Shown here piece after piece: positions 41,223-51,204 of a stretch of DNA of 54,091 nt. Made by a program: the position numbers and the translations under genes. Source of the stretch: Aeromonas tecta (GTDB lineage: Bacteria; Pseudomonadota; Gammaproteobacteria; Enterobacterales; Aeromonadaceae). Positions within the stretch are counted from its first letter, which is position 1, and every line of letters begins with the position of its first letter. The DNA is taken from assembly GCF_000820185.1 (NCBI RefSeq), contig NZ_CDCA01000021.1, forward strand, positions 1 to 54,091. Direction: 5' to 3'. The notes beneath the pieces were generated by a model. It was not told where the DNA came from, ran no database searches, and worked only from the letters and a program-made list of their open reading frames with translations.

Positions 41223-41411
41223 ACCATCCCTTGCTGGCCGGCCGGGCCCTGCTATCTACCGCAACCAAGCCAGCCGGCAATCTAGACCATCCCCTGCTGG
41301 CTGGCCGGGCGCTGCTACCTGCCACACTCGAGCCAGCCGGCAATCTAGGCCATCCCCTGCTGGCTCGCTGGACACAGCTATCTGCCGCCGCCCAGCCCGC
41401 CGACCCCATCA
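41160..41411 (+). repeat. 63-bp tandem array of the Nudix gene tail
   Basis: Four units of exactly 63 bases (21 codons): 41160-41222 (gene end), 41223-41285, 41286-41348 and 41349-41411. The first three end in TAG in the same frame. The peptides are near-identical (SIACWLAGRCYLPQPSQPAI, TIPCWPAGPCYLPQPSQPAI, TIPCWLAGRCYLPHSSQPAI); the fourth has decayed and has no stop. Most changes between the first and the second or third unit are synonymous (GCA/GCC, TTG/CTG, CCG/CCA, CAA/CAG, ATT/ATC). Confidence 0.93.
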
Positions 41412-41439
41412 CCCGAACTGTCATCAAAAAGTCACCGTT

Positions 41440-41469
41440 TTGTCATATCATCGGGGTCGATGATGACAA
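41440..41469. promoter_or_regulatory. Inverted repeat before chrA
   Basis: TTGTCATATCATC and GATGATGACAA form an 11-base inverted repeat (2-base insertion in the left arm) around GGGGTC, 15 bases before the chrA start. Likely an operator or leader hairpin. Confidence 0.5.
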
Positions 41470-41484
41470 CGAGGGAGTGACGAC

Positions 41485-42639
41485 GTGGGGCAGGTGTTTA
41501 TTCAATTTCTGTGGCTCGGCTGCATCAGCTTCGGTGGCCCCGCCGCCCATATCGGCTATTTCCAACGTACCTTCGTCACCCGGCTCGGCTGGCTCAGCCA
41601 GGCCGAGTTTGCCCAGCAACTGGCACTGTGCCAGTTGCTGCCGGGCCCCGCCTCCAGCCAGCTCGGTTTTGCCATCGGCCGTCAGCGGGCGGGATTGGGC
41701 GGCGCCCTTGCCGCCTTCGTGGGCTTCACCCTGCCCTCCTTCCTGCTGTTGCTGGCGGCGGCCATCGGCCTCGCACGGCTGACAGACAATCTCTGGCTGA
41801 ATGCCGCCCTGCATGGTCTCAAGCTGCTGGCCCTAGTGGTGGTAGCCGATGCGGTGCTCACCATGAGCCGCCAGTTCTGCCAGAGCCGCTTGCAACAAGG
41901 GATCATGGTCACCACCGCCGCCGCGCTCTGGTGGCAGCCCGGCCTGCTAACCCAGATGCTTCTGCTGATCGCCGCCGCCTCGACCGCGGCTCAGTTCAGT
42001 CCGGGGCACGGATTGCCTGAAGCAGCCATCCCCTCCTCCCCTGATAGAGTCCAGCAACCCCACTGGCCGACCCTGCTGCTGTTTGCCTTGCTGTTTATTG
42101 GCCTGCCGCTGCTGGCTCATGGCCCCGCCAGCCAACTGTTTGCCGACTTCTACCGGGCGGGCAGCCTGGTGTTTGGCGGCGGTCACGTGGTGCTGCCGTT
42201 GCTGCAGGAGACGGTGGGTCAGGCCTTGAGCCCGCCGCAGTTTCTGACCGGCTACAGCCTGGCCCAGCTGGTGCCGGGCCCCATGTTCAGTCTGGCCAGC
42301 TACCTCGGCGCCTTGTTGCTGCCACAGACGCCCCTCGCCGGTGCCTTACTGGCGACGCTCGCACTGTTCCTGCCAGGGTTCCTGCTGCTGTGGGCGCTGG
42401 GGCCCTGCTGGCGGCACTGGTTGGCTCAGCCCAGGCTGGCGGGCGCCGTGGCGGGGATCAACGCCGCCGTGGTGGGGCTACTGCTGGCGGCGCTCTATCA
42501 ACCGGTGTGGCAAAGCGCCGTGCTGACCCCCACCGATCTAGCGCTGGCCGCCCTCGCCTTCTATCTGCTGCGGGTCTTGAAGTTGCCGATCCTGGCCCTC
42601 GCCGGCCTGCTGCTGGGGACGTCACTGCTACCGCTCTGA
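41485..42639 (+). CDS. chrA: Chromate transporter ChrA
   Basis: A 384-residue long-chain CHR transporter with two homologous halves. The N-terminal hallmark is FGGPAAHIGYFQRTFV (residues 17-32) and QLLPGPASSQLGFAIG. The second half repeats it (GSLVFGGGHVVLPLLQETV, QLVPGPMFSLASYLGA). It has about 10-12 membrane segments. It extrudes chromate or takes part in sulfate-related ion transport. The start is a GTG at 41485 after GAGGGAGTGACGAC. The unusual start and the dyad before it suggest controlled, low expression. Confidence 0.92.
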   Translation: MGQVFIQFLWLGCISFGGPAAHIGYFQRTFVTRLGWLSQAEFAQQLALCQLLPGPASSQLGFAIGRQRAGLGGALAAFVGFTLPSFLLLLAAAIGLARLTDNLWLNAALHGLKLLALVVVADAVLTMSRQFCQSRLQQGIMVTTAAALWWQPGLLTQMLLLIAAASTAAQFSPGHGLPEAAIPSSPDRVQQPHWPTLLLFALLFIGLPLLAHGPASQLFADFYRAGSLVFGGGHVVLPLLQETVGQALSPPQFLTGYSLAQLVPGPMFSLASYLGALLLPQTPLAGALLATLALFLPGFLLLWALGPCWRHWLAQPRLAGAVAGINAAVVGLLLAALYQPVWQSAVLTPTDLALAALAFYLLRVLKLPILALAGLLLGTSLLPL

Positions 42640-42673
42640 CGCCCCGGCGGGGCAACCATCGACTGCCCCAATA

Positions 42674-42709
42674 AAAAACGGCGCCTCTTTCACAAGAGGC
42701 GCCGTTTTT
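42674..42709. terminator. Bidirectional terminator between chrA and msrB
   Basis: A 15-bp stem AAAAACGGCGCCTCT / AGAGGCGCCGTTTTT with a small loop lies 35 bases after chrA and 18 bases after the msrB stop on the other strand. Confidence 0.92.
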
Positions 42710-42726
42710 ATCTGACTCTGGGCCAA

Positions 42727-43116
42727 TCACTGCTCGTCGGGATCGAACTCCAGACTCAGGCTGTTGACGCAGTAGCGCTGGCCGGTTTCGGTCGGCCCGT
42801 CCGGGAAGACGTGCCCCAGGTGGGAGCCGCACTGGCCGCAGGTGATCTCCACCCGCTTCATGCCGTGGCTGCTGTCCTCGGTGTAGGTCACCCGCCCCTC
42901 GATGGCCTTGTCAAACGAGGGCCAGCCGCAGCCCGAGTCAAACTTGGCGGCCGAGTGAAACAGCACGCTCTTGCAGCAGACACAGTGATAGTCGCCGCTC
43001 TTGCGGTTGTGCAGCAGGGCGCCGCTGTAGGGACGCTCAGTGCCCTTCTCCCAGCAGACGTGATACTGCTCGGCGCTCAGTTGCTTGCGCCATTGCTCGG
43101 GATTATTGCTGCTCAT
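42727..43116 (-). CDS. msrB: Peptide-methionine (R)-S-oxide reductase
   Basis: A 129-residue enzyme that repairs the R epimer of methionine sulfoxide in proteins. Four zinc-binding Cys stand in CVCC and CGQC. The substrate block SGCGWPSFD and the catalytic Cys in [11 protein letters not shown] are intact. [18 protein letters not shown] is the family core. Nearby OhrR, CurA and OYE genes suit an oxidant-response neighbourhood. It is a monocistronic gene 56 bases after glgX. Confidence 0.96.
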   Translation of the reverse strand: MSSNNPEQWRKQLSAEQYHVCWEKGTERPYSGALLHNRKSGDYHCVCCKSVLFHSAAKFDSGCGWPSFDKAIEGRVTYTEDSSHGMKRVEITCGQCGSHLGHVFPDGPTETGQRYCVNSLSLEFDPDEQ

Positions 43117-43172
43117 GCTGACTCCTCACCATTGATCTCGCCGCCCAGCATACCCACTCGGGCGACCAAGCT

Positions 43173-45314
43173 CTACCCCGCCAGCGGGAACTGTGATCCC
43201 GTTGGCAACACGGCAGCAACATCCGGCACGGCCACCACCCCCTCCTTGGCCAGAGTCGCCGCCGACAACGCCACGCGCTCCAGCAATTTGAGGGAGTGGG
43301 CACGGCCCACCGTCACCTGCCGTTTGATGTCATCGGGCAGGAATGGCAGACCGTCGTTGGTGGCGGTGTCTATGGTCTGGATCCACTCCAGCCCCTCCCC
43401 CGGCGGCGGCAGCCGGAACTGGATGTCGTAGTCGCTGGCATTGAACAGCACGTACCAGCGCTCCCCCTCGCAGCCGATCATGCCGATGTCCATGGCAAAC
43501 GCCTGCCCCATGGGGGCGTGCCAGTCCTGATCGTTGAGCTGATGGCCGTCCGGGTGATACCAGTTGACCTGATGGCAGCTGGTTGGCGTGCCATTCCAGC
43601 TGTCGTCGCTCAGTTGCAGGTTGGCAAAGACCCCGGACTCGGCCCGCAGCGCCATCATCTGGCGGGTGAAGGCGAGCAGGCGCTCGTCCTCCGGTCGCCA
43701 CTGCCAGTTGACCCAGCTTATCTGGTTGTCCTGACAGTAGGCATTGTTGTTGCCAAGCTGGCTGCGGCCTATCTCGTCCCCCGCCAGGAAGTGCGGGGTG
43801 CCCTGGGAGAGCAGCAGGGTGGCAATCAGATTGCGCTTCTGCTGCTGGCGCAGATTGTTGACCCTGGGATCCAGCGTCGGCCCCTCGACGCCGTGGTTAT
43901 AGGAGAGGTTGTTGCCGTGACCGTCTCTGTTGTCTTCGCCGTTGGCCTGGTTGTGGCGCTGGTTGTAGGAGACCAGATCCTCCAGGGTGAAGCCATCGTG
44001 ATAGCAGAGGTAGTTGATGCTGGAGTGGGGCGCGCGCCAGTTCTTCGGGAACAGATCCCGCGAACCCACCAGGCGGGTGGCAAAGTCCCCCATCTTGCCC
44101 GCATCCCCGCGCCAGAAGGCGCGCACGGTGTCGCGGTAACGGTCGTTGATCTCGAGCCACTGGCTCGGGAACTGGCCGAGTCGATAACCGAACGGGCCTA
44201 TGTCCCAGGGCTCGGCGATGAGCTTGACCCGCGCCAGCACGGGATCCGCCATCATCGCCTTGAAGAAGGCGCTCATGGGATCGAACTCCCCCGCCTCCCG
44301 CGCCAGGGTGACCGCCAAATCGAAGCGAAAACCGTCGACCTGCATCTCGGTTACCCAGTAGCGCAGCGCATCCAGCACCAGCCGCAGGCTGTTGGGGTGA
44401 TCCAGATTGACGCTGTTGCCACAGCCGGTGACGTTGGCGTGACGCTGGTAGTCCGGACCGTGGGCGCCGGTCTCGAAGGCATAGTAGCCCGCGTTGTCGA
44501 ACCCCTTGAGGGACAGCACGGGGCCGTCGACCCCGGCCTCGGCGGTGTGGTTGTAGACCACATCCAGGATCACCTCGAGCCCGGCCCGGTGCAGCTCGCG
44601 CACCATGGTCTTGAACTCGGTGACCGCGTCCCCCGCGCCGTAACGTGGCTCGGGGGCGAAGAAGGCGATGGGGTTGTAGCCCCAGTAGTTGGTGAGCCCC
44701 AGTTGCTCGAGTCTGGGCTCGGACATGAAGGTCGCCACCGGCATCAGCTGCACCGTCGTGATGCCGAGCGACTGCATGTGCTCGATGATCACGGGGTGGC
44801 TGATACCGAGGTAGGTGCCGCGCAGCGCGGCCGGCACCCCGGGGTGCTGGCGGGTGAAACCCTTGACGTGGGTTTCGTAGATGACGACGCGCTCCGGCGG
44901 GATGCCGGGCTTGCCGACCCCCTGCCAGTCGAAAGCGTCATCCACCACCACCGACTTGGCCACCATGGCCGCGCTGTCCCCCTCATAGAGCGCATCGTCC
45001 CAATGGGTCGGGCGGCTGAGCGCCTTGGCGTAGGGGTCGATCAGCAGCTTGTCCGGGTCAAACAGCATGCCCTCCTGGGAGGTGCCATACACCCGGTAGC
45101 CGTAGCGCTGACCGGCCTTGATGCCTTTCACATAGCCGAAGCGATACTGACCACGCCGGCCGGGCAAGGCCAGTCGAAGCTGCTCCTGCTCCTGTTCATC
45201 GAACAGACAGAGCTCCACCTTGTCCGATTGGGGCGCCCAGACGCAGAAATGACAACCCGTCTCATCGAGCAGAGTCCCCAGCGGGTGGTCCTGCCCTTTC
45301 TCCATTACCAACAT
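43173..45314 (-). CDS. glgX: Glycogen debranching enzyme
   Basis: A 713-residue GH13_11 isoamylase-type enzyme that removes limit-dextrin branches from glycogen. An N-terminal CBM48 domain (about residues 10-100) precedes the TIM barrel. The conserved regions are DVVYNHTAE (region I), DGFRFDLAV (nucleophile Asp), KLIAEPWDIG (acid/base Glu) and NYLCYHDGFTL (third acid). It is longer than E. coli GlgX (657). The ATG shares a base with the glgB stop (TGATG), and its AGGAG lies inside glgB, so translation is coupled. Confidence 0.96.
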   Translation of the reverse strand: MLVMEKGQDHPLGTLLDETGCHFCVWAPQSDKVELCLFDEQEQEQLRLALPGRRGQYRFGYVKGIKAGQRYGYRVYGTSQEGMLFDPDKLLIDPYAKALSRPTHWDDALYEGDSAAMVAKSVVVDDAFDWQGVGKPGIPPERVVIYETHVKGFTRQHPGVPAALRGTYLGISHPVIIEHMQSLGITTVQLMPVATFMSEPRLEQLGLTNYWGYNPIAFFAPEPRYGAGDAVTEFKTMVRELHRAGLEVILDVVYNHTAEAGVDGPVLSLKGFDNAGYYAFETGAHGPDYQRHANVTGCGNSVNLDHPNSLRLVLDALRYWVTEMQVDGFRFDLAVTLAREAGEFDPMSAFFKAMMADPVLARVKLIAEPWDIGPFGYRLGQFPSQWLEINDRYRDTVRAFWRGDAGKMGDFATRLVGSRDLFPKNWRAPHSSINYLCYHDGFTLEDLVSYNQRHNQANGEDNRDGHGNNLSYNHGVEGPTLDPRVNNLRQQQKRNLIATLLLSQGTPHFLAGDEIGRSQLGNNNAYCQDNQISWVNWQWRPEDERLLAFTRQMMALRAESGVFANLQLSDDSWNGTPTSCHQVNWYHPDGHQLNDQDWHAPMGQAFAMDIGMIGCEGERWYVLFNASDYDIQFRLPPPGEGLEWIQTIDTATNDGLPFLPDDIKRQVTVGRAHSLKLLERVALSAATLAKEGVVAVPDVAAVLPTGSQFPLAG

Positions 45315-47497
45315 CAAGACTCCTGTTTGATGAACAAGGTCGCGAGCGGCGGCAAGTCCAGCACTATGCTGTGCGCCATCCCCTGCCAGGGGGTCGGCTC
45401 GGCGACGAAGACCAAACCCACATCATAGTTGCTGCCCCAGTAATGCTCGCTATCGGTGTTGAGCACGATCCGATAGTGACCGGCCTGCGGCACGCCGAGG
45501 CGGTAGGCGATACGCGGCACCGGGGTGAAGTTGCTGGCCACCATGACAGCATTTTCACCCTGTTTATCGGCACGTAGCCAGGCGAAGATGCTGTTGTCGG
45601 CGTCGTTATGATCCAGCCAGCGGAAGCCCTCGCGCTCATAATCCGCCTGATACAAGGCAGCTTCATGACGGTAGAACTGGTTGAGATCGCGGATCAGTCG
45701 CTGCTGGCCGCCGTGCTTGGGGAACTGCAGCAGGTGCCAGGGCAACTGGGCGTCGTGATTCCACTCGTTGCTCTGGGCTATCTCGGTGCCCATGAAGTTC
45801 AGCTTCTTGCCCGGATGGGCATACATGAAGCCCATGTAGGCGCGCAGGTTGGCGGCTTGCTGCCACTCATCCCCCGGCATCTTGTAGAGCAGGGAGTGCT
45901 TGCCGTGCACCACCTCGTCGTGAGACAGCGCCAGGATGAAGTTCTCGTCATAGTGATACACCATGGAGAAGGTCATCTCGTTGTGGTGATAACGGCGATG
46001 GATGGGCTCCTTTTGCATGTAGCTCAGGGTGTCGTGCATCCAGCCCATATTCCACTTGAAGCCAAACCCCAAGCCACCGAGGAAGGTGGGACGGGAGACT
46101 CCCGCGAAGGCGGTGGACTCCTCGGCGATGGTCATGGCGTGGGGATACTTGCCGTACACCTCTTCGTTGGTCCACTTCAACAGGCTGATCGCCTCGTAGT
46201 TGTGGTTGCCACCATCGACGTTTGGCACCCACTCGCCGGCGTTGCGCGAATAGTCCAGGTAGAGCATGGAGGCGACCGCATCCACCCGCAGGCCATCGAT
46301 GTGGAACTTGTCGAGCCAGAACAAGGCGCTCGCCACCAGGAACTGGCGCACGTTGTTGCGGCCAAAATCGTAGATATAGGAGTTCCAGTCCGGGTGCCAG
46401 CCACGGCGCGGATCCTCGTACTCGTAGAGCGGGGTGCCGTCGAAACGGGCAAGGCCGTGGGCATCGGCCGGGAAGTGGGCCGGCACCCAGTCCAGAATGA
46501 CGCCGATGCCGGCCTGGTGGCACTGATCCACGAAATATTTGAAGTCATCGGCGCTGCCGTAGCGGCTGGTCGGCGAGAACATGCCCACCGGCTGATAGCC
46601 CCAGGAGCCGCTGAAGGGGTGCTCGGAGACCGGCATCAGCTCGATATGGGTGTAGCCCAGCTCGGTGACGTAGTTGACCAATTCCACCGCCAGCTCGCGC
46701 CAGCTCAGGCTGTCGCCGTTGGGGTGGCGCTTCCAGGAACCCACGTGCAGCTCATAGATGGAGAGCGGCTGCTCCCGCTTGTCGTTGAGTTGACTCTCGC
46801 GCCAGGCGGCATCCTGCCACTGGTACTGCTCATGGTCATAGATGACGGAGGCGAACGACGGATACTGCTCGCAGTAGAAGCCGACCGGGTCGCTCTTGTG
46901 GGGCAGCCGGTGACCCGCCGGATCTTTGAGTTCAAATTTGTAGCGATCCCCGGCCTTGAGTCCAGGCACGAACAGCACCCAGTGACCGCACTGGCTGCGC
47001 TGCATCGGGTGGCGACGGCCATCCCAGAAGTTGAAGTCGCCAATGAGGCTCACCGCGCTGGCGCTTGGCGCATAGACGGCGAAGCGCACCCCTTCCACCT
47101 GCTGGCCGAGATGTTCGACGCTGCGCAGCTGGGCGCCCAGGGTATGGTAGATGTTTTCCGGCTGTGAGGTCAGCTCTGCCAAGCCCTCCCAGGCGGCGGC
47201 CTGGAATTGATAGGGATCGAGATAGTCGGTACTGGCATCGGTGTAGCTGGCGATCAGCTGATAGGGAAAGGGATTCTTGCGGCGGGTGAAAACAGTTTCA
47301 AAAAGGCCCGCTTCATCGGCGGCAGTCAGGGTGGCAACGATTTTGCCGGACTTGAGATCCTTGACGCGGACCTCGAGGGCATCGGGCAACCAGGCTGTCA
47401 GTTTCAAGCCTGATCCAGCCGGGTTGGCCAGCAGGCCTAAATGGGCGAAGGGATCGGCACAGCGGGCGGCAACCAAACGTTCAACGGGCATCGACAT
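45314..47497 (-). CDS. glgB: 1,4-alpha-glucan branching enzyme
   Basis: A 727-residue GH13_9 enzyme that adds alpha-1,6 branches to glycogen; its length equals the E. coli enzyme. The N1 and CBM48 domains (about 1-220) are followed by the barrel with LDWVPAHFP, DGLRVDAVASM (nucleophile Asp), MTIAEESTAF (acid/base Glu) and ALSHDEVVHGK. AAAGGAAATGTCG precedes the ATG. It starts 76 bases after malQ and overlaps glgX. No glgC, glgA or glgP is next to it, so the glycogen set is split. Confidence 0.97.
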   Translation of the reverse strand: MSMPVERLVAARCADPFAHLGLLANPAGSGLKLTAWLPDALEVRVKDLKSGKIVATLTAADEAGLFETVFTRRKNPFPYQLIASYTDASTDYLDPYQFQAAAWEGLAELTSQPENIYHTLGAQLRSVEHLGQQVEGVRFAVYAPSASAVSLIGDFNFWDGRRHPMQRSQCGHWVLFVPGLKAGDRYKFELKDPAGHRLPHKSDPVGFYCEQYPSFASVIYDHEQYQWQDAAWRESQLNDKREQPLSIYELHVGSWKRHPNGDSLSWRELAVELVNYVTELGYTHIELMPVSEHPFSGSWGYQPVGMFSPTSRYGSADDFKYFVDQCHQAGIGVILDWVPAHFPADAHGLARFDGTPLYEYEDPRRGWHPDWNSYIYDFGRNNVRQFLVASALFWLDKFHIDGLRVDAVASMLYLDYSRNAGEWVPNVDGGNHNYEAISLLKWTNEEVYGKYPHAMTIAEESTAFAGVSRPTFLGGLGFGFKWNMGWMHDTLSYMQKEPIHRRYHHNEMTFSMVYHYDENFILALSHDEVVHGKHSLLYKMPGDEWQQAANLRAYMGFMYAHPGKKLNFMGTEIAQSNEWNHDAQLPWHLLQFPKHGGQQRLIRDLNQFYRHEAALYQADYEREGFRWLDHNDADNSIFAWLRADKQGENAVMVASNFTPVPRIAYRLGVPQAGHYRIVLNTDSEHYWGSNYDVGLVFVAEPTPWQGMAHSIVLDLPPLATLFIKQES

Positions 47498-47514
47498 TTC
47501 CTTTCATGGCTGAA

Positions 47515-47544
47515 CATCCACTCCGGCCGAAGCCGGAGTGGATG
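47515..47544 (-). other. Intercistronic hairpin between malQ and glgB
   Basis: A 13-bp perfect stem CATCCACTCCGGC / GCCGGAGTGGATG with a CGAA loop and no T run, 18 bases before the glgB start. It more likely protects mRNA ends or tunes the ratio than ends transcription. Confidence 0.65.
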
Positions 47545-47573
47545 AAAGTGAGTCACGGGTTGGCGACAGTGGC

Positions 47574-49763
47574 TCAACGACTGGCCTCATCACGGGCCTG
47601 GCTCATCTTGCCTGCCAGCGCCTTGAGCGCCTCATCGGCAAAGATATCCTCCAGATCGCGAGACAGCTTGCGGCGCCAGTTCGGGTATTCGTAACTGGTG
47701 CCCGGCACGTTAACCGGCTTGTCCATCTCCAGCCAGTCTTCCAGCTGGGTGCTGAACAGGGCGCAGCTGCCACGGGACATGTGGATCTGCAGACCATGGT
47801 TGAGCTCGGTGTTCATACCGACCCAGTTCACGTCGTGGCTGATGTTGCCAGAGATGACCCCATGGGCGTGCAGACTGTCGAGGATCCGCTGTTTGGCCTG
47901 ATGGCGATCAGCATACAGGGTCTTCAGTACCTCTTCATCTGGATACAATCCCAGCTCACGACCGAGCGCCAGATCGTCGCAATGCCAGAAGCCCTTGAGG
48001 GTCGGCATGTCATGAGTGGTCAGGGCCGACATCGCCTGCTCGGTGTAGTGTGCCGGGGAGATGAAGCCACCGTCGCCCTTGGAGCGTTCGAAGAAGAACA
48101 CCTTGTAGGAGTGCACGCCGTTCTCTTTGAGGGTCACGTCGATGCCCTCCGGCACTGTGCCGAGATCTTCCCCGATCAGCAGACACTGATTGCGGTGAGA
48201 TTCGAGCGCCAGGATCCCCAGCAGATCGTTGACCGGGTAATAGATGTAGGCGCCCTTGGCAGCTGACTCTCCGGGCGGCACCCACCACAGGCGCAGCAGC
48301 GCCATCACGTGATCGATACGCAGTGCGCCGCAGGAGCGCATGTTGGCGCGGAACAAGTCCACCATCGGCTGATAGGCGGCCTCGAACAGCTGGTTCGGGT
48401 TCATGGGGGGCAGACCCCAGTTCTGACCGAGCGGCCCCAGAATGTCAGGCGGCGCACCGACCGAGGCTTTCGGGCAGTAGAGATCCCGGTTGGCCCAGAT
48501 CTCGGTGGAGCCTTCGGAGACCCCCACCGCCAGATCCCGGTAGATCCCCATCACCATGCCGGCGGCCTTGGCCTTGGCATCGGCCAAGGAGAGCTGCTCG
48601 TCGGCCAGGAATTGCAGGTAGAGATAGAAATTCACATCCTGGCTGTGAGCGCTCATCCAGGCCGCCACTTCGGGATTGTGATAGTTGCGATACGCATCCG
48701 GCCATACCGGCCAGCCCCAGGCATTTTCGCCTTTGGCATAGAAGTGCGCCTGCAGCGCATCGAACGCGGCCTGCTGTTGCAGGCTGTCACCACCGGCGGC
48801 CACGAAGGCATCAAACCTGGCCTGGCGCTCGGCGCTCAGGCTGGCCTGATCGAACACCTGGCGCAGGATACCGAGCTTGGTCTCGATGACGCCGGTGTAG
48901 TCCACGTTCTCCTTGGCGCGCAGGGAGGCAAGGTGCTGCTGGAACGCCGGATTGGCCACCTCGGCCTGGAGCGCGGGGTTGGCCAGATATTCGGGCACCG
49001 CTTCCACGTCGATATAGGCCAGGTTCAACCAGCGGCGAGAGGACGGGCTGTAGGGGCTGGCACTCTCCGGGTTGGCCGGGTAGAGCGCATGAATGGGGTT
49101 CAGACCGACGAAGTGAGCGCCCCAGTTAGCGGCCTTCTCGACCAACTGACCGAGATCGCTGAAATCGCCCATGCCCCAGTTGTGGCGGCTGCGCAGGCAA
49201 TAGAGCTGCACGCTCGGACCCCATACCTTGCGGCCGTTGGCGATCGGCGCTTGTTTGTAGCAGGACTTGGGGGCGACGATGAGGCGCATGCTGGCGAGCG
49301 GCTCGTCGTTGCCCTCTTCCAGCAGCACCAGCTGGTGATAACCCAGCTCAGGCTGCACATCCAGCGCCACGCGATAGGCCTGGCACTCCATCTCTTCAAA
49401 CTCAGCCACACCGACCAGCTCGCCCTCGATGGGGGTGAGTTGACCGGTCAACACAGTCCCCTGTTCCAGGGTGATCTGCCAGTGCAGGGCGTCGTTGACG
49501 AACTCGATGGGCAGACGCAGTTCGAGACTGACGGGTTCGCCGCTGCGCACCACCATCACGGGATCCAGTGGACGCAACCAGTGCTGACGGTGTTCCTGCT
49601 CCAGCTGTTCGATCAGGGCCGCCTCGTCGTCGACGTGGTAGCCCATGGCGCCCAGCATGGCGGCCTTGCTCTCTTCCGATACCTGGGCCGGATTGCCCCA
49701 GGCATCAACATACTCACTGGCGATACCTTTGGCGGCAGCCAGCTGTTCAATCAGGGTGGTCAT
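47574..49763 (-). CDS. malQ: 4-alpha-glucanotransferase (amylomaltase)
   Basis: A 729-residue GH77 enzyme that disproportionates maltodextrins. The N-terminal domain (about 1-150) is typical of the long enterobacterial type. The catalytic core shows NWGMGDFSDL, ALRIDHVMALLRLWWVP (nucleophile Asp), LIGEDLGTVP (Glu) and TTHDMPTLKGFW (third Asp). The ATG at 49763 has only a weak ribosome-binding site. It leads the operon with glgB and glgX, linking maltodextrin and glycogen turnover. I see no clear MalT boxes before it. Confidence 0.96.
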   Translation of the reverse strand: MTTLIEQLAAAKGIASEYVDAWGNPAQVSEESKAAMLGAMGYHVDDEAALIEQLEQEHRQHWLRPLDPVMVVRSGEPVSLELRLPIEFVNDALHWQITLEQGTVLTGQLTPIEGELVGVAEFEEMECQAYRVALDVQPELGYHQLVLLEEGNDEPLASMRLIVAPKSCYKQAPIANGRKVWGPSVQLYCLRSRHNWGMGDFSDLGQLVEKAANWGAHFVGLNPIHALYPANPESASPYSPSSRRWLNLAYIDVEAVPEYLANPALQAEVANPAFQQHLASLRAKENVDYTGVIETKLGILRQVFDQASLSAERQARFDAFVAAGGDSLQQQAAFDALQAHFYAKGENAWGWPVWPDAYRNYHNPEVAAWMSAHSQDVNFYLYLQFLADEQLSLADAKAKAAGMVMGIYRDLAVGVSEGSTEIWANRDLYCPKASVGAPPDILGPLGQNWGLPPMNPNQLFEAAYQPMVDLFRANMRSCGALRIDHVMALLRLWWVPPGESAAKGAYIYYPVNDLLGILALESHRNQCLLIGEDLGTVPEGIDVTLKENGVHSYKVFFFERSKGDGGFISPAHYTEQAMSALTTHDMPTLKGFWHCDDLALGRELGLYPDEEVLKTLYADRHQAKQRILDSLHAHGVISGNISHDVNWVGMNTELNHGLQIHMSRGSCALFSTQLEDWLEMDKPVNVPGTSYEYPNWRRKLSRDLEDIFADEALKALAGKMSQARDEASR

Positions 49764-51098
<1,335 letters not shown>

Positions 51099-51123
51099 TT
51101 TGGGATGCGCAATCAAGTAGCGT

Positions 51124-51152
51124 AAAAAAGGCGGCCATTGGCCGCCTTTTTT
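51124..51152 (+). terminator. Terminator of gapA
   Basis: A 14-bp stem AAAAAAGGCGGCCA / TGGCCGCCTTTTTT lies 26 bases past gapA and before yeaD, so yeaD is mainly expressed by readthrough or from its own promoter. Confidence 0.92.
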
Positions 51153-51204
51153 GTCTTCGGGATCTTCCGACCCTCTTTGAATGTGCCAACGCACAGGAGT
51201 CTTC

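Noticed and set aside
41093..41782. Open frame crossing the Nudix tail array and the chrA start
   Set aside because: It is in another frame than the real gene ends and results from the 63-base period being a multiple of three.
45608..47167. 519-codon frame opposite glgB
   Set aside because: Antisense to a strongly conserved gene with intact motifs; no ribosome-binding site.
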